47,180 bases of DNA from Marinifilum sp. D737. Its GTDB lineage: Bacteria; Bacteroidota; Bacteroidia; Bacteroidales; Marinifilaceae. The notes below the pieces were generated by a model. It had not been told where the DNA came from and ran no database searches. It saw only the letters and a list, made by a program, of their open reading frames with translations. A program made the position numbers and the translations under genes. The stretch spans positions 1-47,180 of the forward strand of contig NZ_JANQCD010000032.1 in NCBI RefSeq assembly GCF_026672275.1, in the 5' to 3' direction. Below, piece after piece: positions 42,624 through 47,180 of this stretch; the first letter of the stretch is position 1; the number at the start of each line of letters is the position of its first letter.

Positions 42624-43334
42624 ATGGCTAAATACAAAAGAGTACTTTTAAAATTAAGTGGCGAATCATTAATGGGTGAACAACAATATGGTATCGATTC
42701 GCAACGTTTGAACGATTATGCAGAACAAATTAAGGAAATCACCGAACTTGGCGTTCAAGTTGGAATTGTTATTGGCGGTGGAAATATTTTCCGTGGTTTA
42801 AGCGGAGCAGCCAAAGGTTTCGATCGTGTTAAAGGAGACCAAATGGGAATGATGGCAACCGTTATTAATAGTTTAGCCCTAAACTCTGCCCTGGATGCAA
42901 TCGGATGCAAATCAAGAGTACTTACAGCCATTAGAATGGAGCCAATTGGTGAGTTTTATTCGAAGCAAAAAGCCGTTGATTACCTAAACGATGGCTATGT
43001 TACCATTTTCTCTGCAGGAACAGGTAACCCTTACTTTACCACCGATACCGGATCTTCATTAAGAGGTATCGAAATTGAAGCTGATGCAATGCTAAAAGGT
43101 ACTCGTGTTGACGGTATTTACACAGCAGATCCTGAAAAAGATCCTTCGGCAACTAAATTTGAAAATATTACTTTCGACGAAATTTACAATCGCAATCTTC
43201 GTATTATGGATCTTACAGCTACAACCATGTGCAAAGAAAACGATTTGAACATTGTAGTGTTCGATATGGACACCAAAGGAAACCTGAAAAAAGTGATTGA
43301 AGGAGAGAACATTGGAACGGTAGTGCACAACTAA
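42624..43334 (+). CDS. pyrH: Uridylate kinase
   Basis: 236 aa. It phosphorylates UMP to UDP in pyrimidine synthesis. The amino-acid-kinase fold is clear: KRVLLKLSGESLMG, VGIVIGGGNIFRG, GTGNPYFTTDTGSSLRGIE, and KGTRVDGIYTADPEKDP. The length is normal. It is followed by frr, as in most bacteria, with a repeat element in the gap. Confidence 0.97.
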   Translation: MAKYKRVLLKLSGESLMGEQQYGIDSQRLNDYAEQIKEITELGVQVGIVIGGGNIFRGLSGAAKGFDRVKGDQMGMMATVINSLALNSALDAIGCKSRVLTAIRMEPIGEFYSKQKAVDYLNDGYVTIFSAGTGNPYFTTDTGSSLRGIEIEADAMLKGTRVDGIYTADPEKDPSATKFENITFDEIYNRNLRIMDLTATTMCKENDLNIVVFDMDTKGNLKKVIEGENIGTVVHN

Positions 43335-43338
43335 AAGT

Positions 43339-43483
43339 TGTTGGCTATTAGCCTTTAGCTGTTAGCTTTAAGAAAAAATGTTATCTTTATTAGTGATATT
43401 TGAAGGAGGACTTTTGAGATTGCTCCATTACATAAGCATTCTCAATACTAGAAAGACAAGAAGCTAAAGGCCAATAGCCAACA
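43339..43483. repeat. 145-bp inverted-repeat element between pyrH and frr
   Basis: The left arm TGTTGGCTATTAGCCTTTAG (43339-43358) continues for two bases and matches the right arm AGCTAAAGGCCAATAGCCAA (43462-43481, also two more bases) as an inverse complement with one mismatch over 22 bp. Extra AGCT-type words flank both arms. No ORF lies between them. Confidence 0.75.
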
Positions 43484-43555
43484 GCTAAAAGCTAAATTTT
43501 ATTATTTTTGTAAACACATACATTGATCAATAATTACAATTAAAATCTTTCTCCT

Positions 43556-44119
43556 ATGACCGAAGAAGTTCAAATGTATCTGGATGATGCAAAGGAAAAG
43601 ATGGAATCTGCAGTAGACCATCTTGAAAAAGAATTACTTAAAATTCGTGCTGGAAAAGCAAGCCCTAGCATGTTAAATGGTGTTATGGTTGATTACTATG
43701 GAAGCATGACTCCTTTAGCTCAGGTTGCTAATGTGAGTGTTCCTGATCCTAGAACAATTGCTGTTCAACCTTGGGAAAAAACTATGATTTCTCCTATCGA
43801 AAAAGCAATTATGAATGCAAACTTAGGTTTCAACCCTGATAACAACGGTGAAATTATCCGTATTAATATTCCTGCTTTAACCGAGGAGCGTCGTGGCGAC
43901 CTGGTAAAACAATCGAAAGCAGAGTGTGAAAATGCTAAAGTTAGTATTCGTAACGCTCGCCGCGATACCAACGTAGAGTTGAAAAAATTGATTAAAGAAG
44001 GATTATCAGAAGATCTTGAAAAAGATGCCGAAGCAGAAGTGCAAAACATGACCGATAGCTACGGTAAAAAAATTGACGCTATGCTTGCAGAAAAAGAGAA
44101 AGATATAATGACCATATAA
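43556..44119 (+). CDS. frr: Ribosome recycling factor
   Basis: 187 aa. It splits post-termination ribosomes with EF-G. The family blocks are present: LLKIRAGKASPSMLNGVMVDYYG, VPDPRTIAVQPWEK, and RIN-PALTEERRGDLVK-type sequence, with the long helical bundle following. It ends just before a strong terminator. Confidence 0.97.
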   Translation: MTEEVQMYLDDAKEKMESAVDHLEKELLKIRAGKASPSMLNGVMVDYYGSMTPLAQVANVSVPDPRTIAVQPWEKTMISPIEKAIMNANLGFNPDNNGEIIRINIPALTEERRGDLVKQSKAECENAKVSIRNARRDTNVELKKLIKEGLSEDLEKDAEAEVQNMTDSYGKKIDAMLAEKEKDIMTI

Positions 44120-44126
44120 TAGAAAG

Positions 44127-44154
44127 AAAGCTGCCTGATGGCAGCTTTTTTTTT
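44127..44154 (+). terminator. Intrinsic terminator after frr
   Basis: The stem AAAGCTGCC/GGCAGCTTT with a TGAT loop is followed by a long T tract, five bases before the convergent receptor-like gene. Confidence 0.93.
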
Positions 44155-44158
44155 GCTT

Positions 44159-46801
44159 TTAATTCTTCCCAAAAGAAAACCTTACTCGGGCCACAAAAGC
44201 CCTTGGTCGTAGATTAAATTCACTATAAACCGAGCTTAAATCCGAATTAAAGCTGGAATATACATTCTTACTATTAAAGATGTTTCTACACTCCAATAAG
44301 TAAGAAAAACGGCTTCCTTTGGGCGTAAAAGAATAAATTAGGTCTGTAAATAATGATTCCTGTGTTTTATTTTCTGATTGACTAAAAATGGTATACTCCG
44401 GTCGAAGTTCAAGCCATTGTTTAGAATTAAAATAGTAGCAAATGCGAGCATTATGCACTTGTTCTGTTGATTTGGTGCTATTTCCATTACTCTCCTGCCT
44501 AGCCCATAATATAGAATAGCCATAATCCAAGGCTAAGAAATTCCACTTGTCAAAATTCAGCTTAAAATGATTCTTGTAGCTATTCAACTTAAATTCTTTA
44601 AGATCGCCATTTAATAGGTAATCCGATTTTTGATTGGTAAAATCAGATTTCAAAGCCAAATTTAAATGTAGATTGGAAAGGTAAAGCGAAACATCACCTG
44701 TAAGTTGGTTAATGTCAACCTCATTATCCTTTTCAATTAAGCTATATTGAAATACGCCTGGCGATAAAATAGATTTATCGAGTATGAAGTCCTTTTCTTT
44801 TATTCGCTTATTGTAACCAAACCGCATAAACAAGCCATTAATCGCATCTCTATATCCAATATTAAGCCTAAACGATCTACTTTTACTTTCATCGATTTGA
44901 GCTACTCTACTGCGCATACTTCTATGATCGTATACAATATTGCCTTGCAGCATAGAATTGGGATTTCCCATCGATTTTACTTCACTTAGCGTAAGCCTTG
45001 CATCAAAAGCGGAGTTCCATTCATACTTTAAAAAAAATCGAGGGTTAAATAGTAATTTATCCTGTCGGATTTTTGAGGAATATTTGTGATCATCATACTT
45101 GAAAAAATAGTAATTCAAAGGCAAATCAAAAGATAGTTTTAAATCGCTGGTTTCGTACTTTAAACAAGGATTAAACACATAATCCTTTTTATTCCAAGTG
45201 ATATCATTAGATAAACCATCGAAGTCTAAAATCCCCTCTGATGAATACATAGAAGACTCTAATTCCTGGCTTTCGTAATTAAATCCTACTAAGGATTCTA
45301 AAATAAATGCATGCCATTTTTTTGTAAATTTAAAATGGTTTTTACTCACAAAACTTCTATTCTTCAAGTTTTGTTTGTTTACGGATATGTCTTCTCCATA
45401 CTCTAAAATGTTATTAAAAACATTTGGCGTAAAAGTCAAATCTTCGTCGCTTTCGTTTAAATCTACCGATGAATAAAAACTAGCAAACCCCTTAAAAAAA
45501 GGCAGTGTACAATCTAAAATATTATACAAGCTACGGTGAGGAGTTCGTGCATTTATTTGTTGAGTTGTACCTTCCTGAATAATTGCTTTGGATTTGTCCC
45601 AAAACTGAATGTAACCTATTTTATTATTAAAGTAAACCGATGAAAGATTCTTCCTTAAATTTAAATCGGTAAAAAAGGAACGGTTCTTAAAACGATTTTC
45701 ATAACGCTCATTTGTTTTATACAAACCCTCATCCAAATAGTAAGACGTTTCACTATTCTTTAGCTCATCGATATTATCCGATAGGTAAGCGGAATTAATT
45801 TTCAACTCCGTTTTATCATTTAATTTACGAAGCCCATTAATGCTTACCAAGTTGGCATCATTGTCTAAGTATCGGCTTTTCTTAATCTTAGGATAATGAA
45901 GCGACGGCAAGCCTAAAAAGCTAAAATGCATTTTCTCTTCACCTTCCAGTTTGCCATTTTTATACCTTAAAACAGATATCTGATCGGATAAATCGGAACC
46001 AATATTGTTAGATTGATAGGAACCAATAAACTGATATTTTTTGGTAAACATCATTGGGGTAAGATTTACATACCTTCCCCAAGGCTCGTAGGCAGCACCA
46101 AGTTCACCACGCCCTGTAAAAGCAACTGATTTTTTTAGTTTAATATTTAGCGAGGTTTGATCAGAGGCAATTCTATTCTCAAATATTTTTTTACTTTGAT
46201 GATTGTGCATTACATCCACCGAAGCCACCGCCTTATGAGGTAGATTTTTATTGGCCAAAGCATACCTTTCCTCTAGCAAGTCTGATCCCTCTATATAATA
46301 CTTTTCTATTTCACGTCCATGATACAACACCTTACCATTATCCATTAACTCAAACCCAGGCATTCGATTAATCACTTCAGCTATCGAAAAATCTCTTTTT
46401 TGAGCAAAAGCAGCAGTTATATAGGTGACCGTATCGCCTTTACCAATAATTGGTGTCGACTTTACCTCCACCTCCTTTAGCATTTTAATACTTTCCTTTA
46501 GGCAAATATTGTATTCATGCTTTGCACCACTTAAAATAATACAGGTATCGCGACACATTAAAGAACGCAAGCGAAGTGCCTTGCCTTCAATATCACCATC
46601 GTAGTTTAATTGGTAAAACCCTTCAGCATTGCTTATTGAATAAGCCAGGAACTTTTTGGTATTTGCATCGGCATGCAAGCTAACTACAATTCCCTCTACC
46701 GATTCTTGATTATCGATTAATAAATAACCTTGAATGGTGTTTTGAGAAAAAAGGAAAAGTGCGCTGAAATTAAATAGAAAAGTTAAAAGTACTTTCTGCA
46801 T
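44159..46801 (-). CDS. TonB-receptor-like outer-membrane beta-barrel protein
   Basis: 880 aa from the ATG at 46801, one base after the upstream gene's stop. The TTG at 46816 would overlap that gene and is less likely. The signal peptide MQKVLLTFLFNFSALFLFSQ precedes a carboxypeptidase-regulatory-like domain (about 20-100), then a short plug-like region with SIAEVINRMPGFELMDNGKV and YYIEGSDLLEERYAL, then a large barrel ending in RARVRFSFGKN-like strands. It lacks a clear TonB box. It is coupled to a GLPGLI-family gene, a pairing seen repeatedly in Bacteroidota. The ligand is unknown. Confidence 0.78.
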   Translation of the reverse strand: MQKVLLTFLFNFSALFLFSQNTIQGYLLIDNQESVEGIVVSLHADANTKKFLAYSISNAEGFYQLNYDGDIEGKALRLRSLMCRDTCIILSGAKHEYNICLKESIKMLKEVEVKSTPIIGKGDTVTYITAAFAQKRDFSIAEVINRMPGFELMDNGKVLYHGREIEKYYIEGSDLLEERYALANKNLPHKAVASVDVMHNHQSKKIFENRIASDQTSLNIKLKKSVAFTGRGELGAAYEPWGRYVNLTPMMFTKKYQFIGSYQSNNIGSDLSDQISVLRYKNGKLEGEEKMHFSFLGLPSLHYPKIKKSRYLDNDANLVSINGLRKLNDKTELKINSAYLSDNIDELKNSETSYYLDEGLYKTNERYENRFKNRSFFTDLNLRKNLSSVYFNNKIGYIQFWDKSKAIIQEGTTQQINARTPHRSLYNILDCTLPFFKGFASFYSSVDLNESDEDLTFTPNVFNNILEYGEDISVNKQNLKNRSFVSKNHFKFTKKWHAFILESLVGFNYESQELESSMYSSEGILDFDGLSNDITWNKKDYVFNPCLKYETSDLKLSFDLPLNYYFFKYDDHKYSSKIRQDKLLFNPRFFLKYEWNSAFDARLTLSEVKSMGNPNSMLQGNIVYDHRSMRSRVAQIDESKSRSFRLNIGYRDAINGLFMRFGYNKRIKEKDFILDKSILSPGVFQYSLIEKDNEVDINQLTGDVSLYLSNLHLNLALKSDFTNQKSDYLLNGDLKEFKLNSYKNHFKLNFDKWNFLALDYGYSILWARQESNGNSTKSTEQVHNARICYYFNSKQWLELRPEYTIFSQSENKTQESLFTDLIYSFTPKGSRFSYLLECRNIFNSKNVYSSFNSDLSSVYSEFNLRPRAFVARVRFSFGKN

Positions 46802-46802
46802 C

Positions 46803-47180
46803 CTAATACTTCTCAATATAATTGTTCCATGAGCGTATGTTTCTTAAGGTTTTTGCCTCTCCGTCCGAATTCGAATATTGGATGTTAGCATTTCCATTAT
46901 ACCTTCTATACATATCAGCAATGTAGGCTTTCATAGCTTTGGCAAACTTAGGGGCTGTTGCATCTTTCGTTTGTTTTTCATGGGCATATATCATGTCTTC
47001 ATACCTTTTACAATTTTTCATTTTATACAGCTGAAAAACATGCTCTTTATTTACATCCGCAATGCGAACAATTAAACCCGGTAACCCCTTAAACTTATAT
47101 GGTCCATCACTAATTGGAATTTCAATAGTATACCAGGCCTGATAGTTCCTTCCTGCAAAATTACAAGTTGCCATTTTGCA
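46803..47180 (-). CDS. GLPGLI-family protein (partial, runs off the window)
   Basis: The last 125 or so residues are visible. They contain the name-giving KGLPGLIVRI block, preceded by AWYTIEIPISDGPYKF, both typical of the family. The frame continues to the edge with no start context, so the Met at 47174 is internal. These proteins are exported and of unknown function. The stop is followed after one base by the receptor-like gene, so the two are translationally coupled. Confidence 0.88.
   Translation of the reverse strand, partial: CKMATCNFAGRNYQAWYTIEIPISDGPYKFKGLPGLIVRIADVNKEHVFQLYKMKNCKRYEDMIYAHEKQTKDATAPKFAKAMKAYIADMYRRYNGNANIQYSNSDGEAKTLRNIRSWNNYIEKY

Noticed and set aside
1-47180. CRISPR array or insertion sequence
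   Set aside because: No regularly spaced identical repeats with unique spacers, and no transposase, integrase or recombinase gene, were seen.

Overview
The window comes from a member of the Bacteroidota, most likely a Marinilabiliales/Marinifilaceae-type organism (the order and family are inference). The evidence is TAnnTTTG/TTG promoters, A/T-rich leaders with few Shine-Dalgarno sites, TonB-dependent receptors with an N-terminal carboxypeptidase-regulatory domain, surface lipoproteins, a type IX secretion C-terminal signal, a GLPGLI-family protein, and tRNA genes without an encoded CCA end. It is mostly ordinary chromosome with two accessory-looking segments.

Layout: 1-243 holds a tandem pair of tRNA-Asn genes with a terminator. 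305-2529 holds a PAP2 phosphatase and a POT-like MFS transporter. 2765-12919 is a nuclease-rich block: a T9SS-secreted endonuclease I, then on the minus strand a TonB-dependent receptor, a DUF5689/choice-of-anchor-J lipoprotein and a lipoprotein endonuclease I, and then a divergent secreted endonuclease/exonuclease/phosphatase-type hydrolase. 13485-14199 is an HU-like/DUF4469 gene whose first codons are out of frame. 14410-18800 is a second receptor/lipoprotein pair paralogous to the first. 19549-21348 is typA, followed by a ferredoxin. 21964-25291 is a PadR/PspC envelope-stress-type operon carrying a 143-bp element with inverted termini. 25425-28361 is an M16 peptidase lipoprotein and 28669-29799 an outer-membrane beta-barrel protein.

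The most notable segment is 30189-38700. A small HTH protein is followed by a 51-residue peptide with a double-glycine leader (31113-31268), an ABC permease/ATPase pair, an unknown membrane protein, a membrane-anchored thioredoxin-fold protein, a C39-peptidase ABC exporter, a MacB/FtsX-type permease and a periplasmic adaptor. Together they look like a complete peptide production, maturation and export locus of bacteriocin type. Hairpins on both sides of the peptide gene suggest that it is made in excess over the transport genes. The peptide core has two cysteines and the cluster has a CxxC protein, so a disulfide-bonded product is plausible.

38716-44119 returns to housekeeping genes: an alkyladenine DNA glycosylase, rplM-rpsI, rpsB-tsf, pyrH and frr, with a structured rpsB leader and two AGCT-rich repeat elements around pyrH. 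The window ends with an outer-membrane receptor-like protein and the partial GLPGLI-family gene upstream of it.

The nuclease block can be read as an extracellular DNA/nucleotide foraging system: secreted and surface nucleases cut DNA, the OB-fold lipoprotein and receptor bind and import products, and the secreted phosphodiesterase-type enzyme processes them. This is inference from domain content and operon order.
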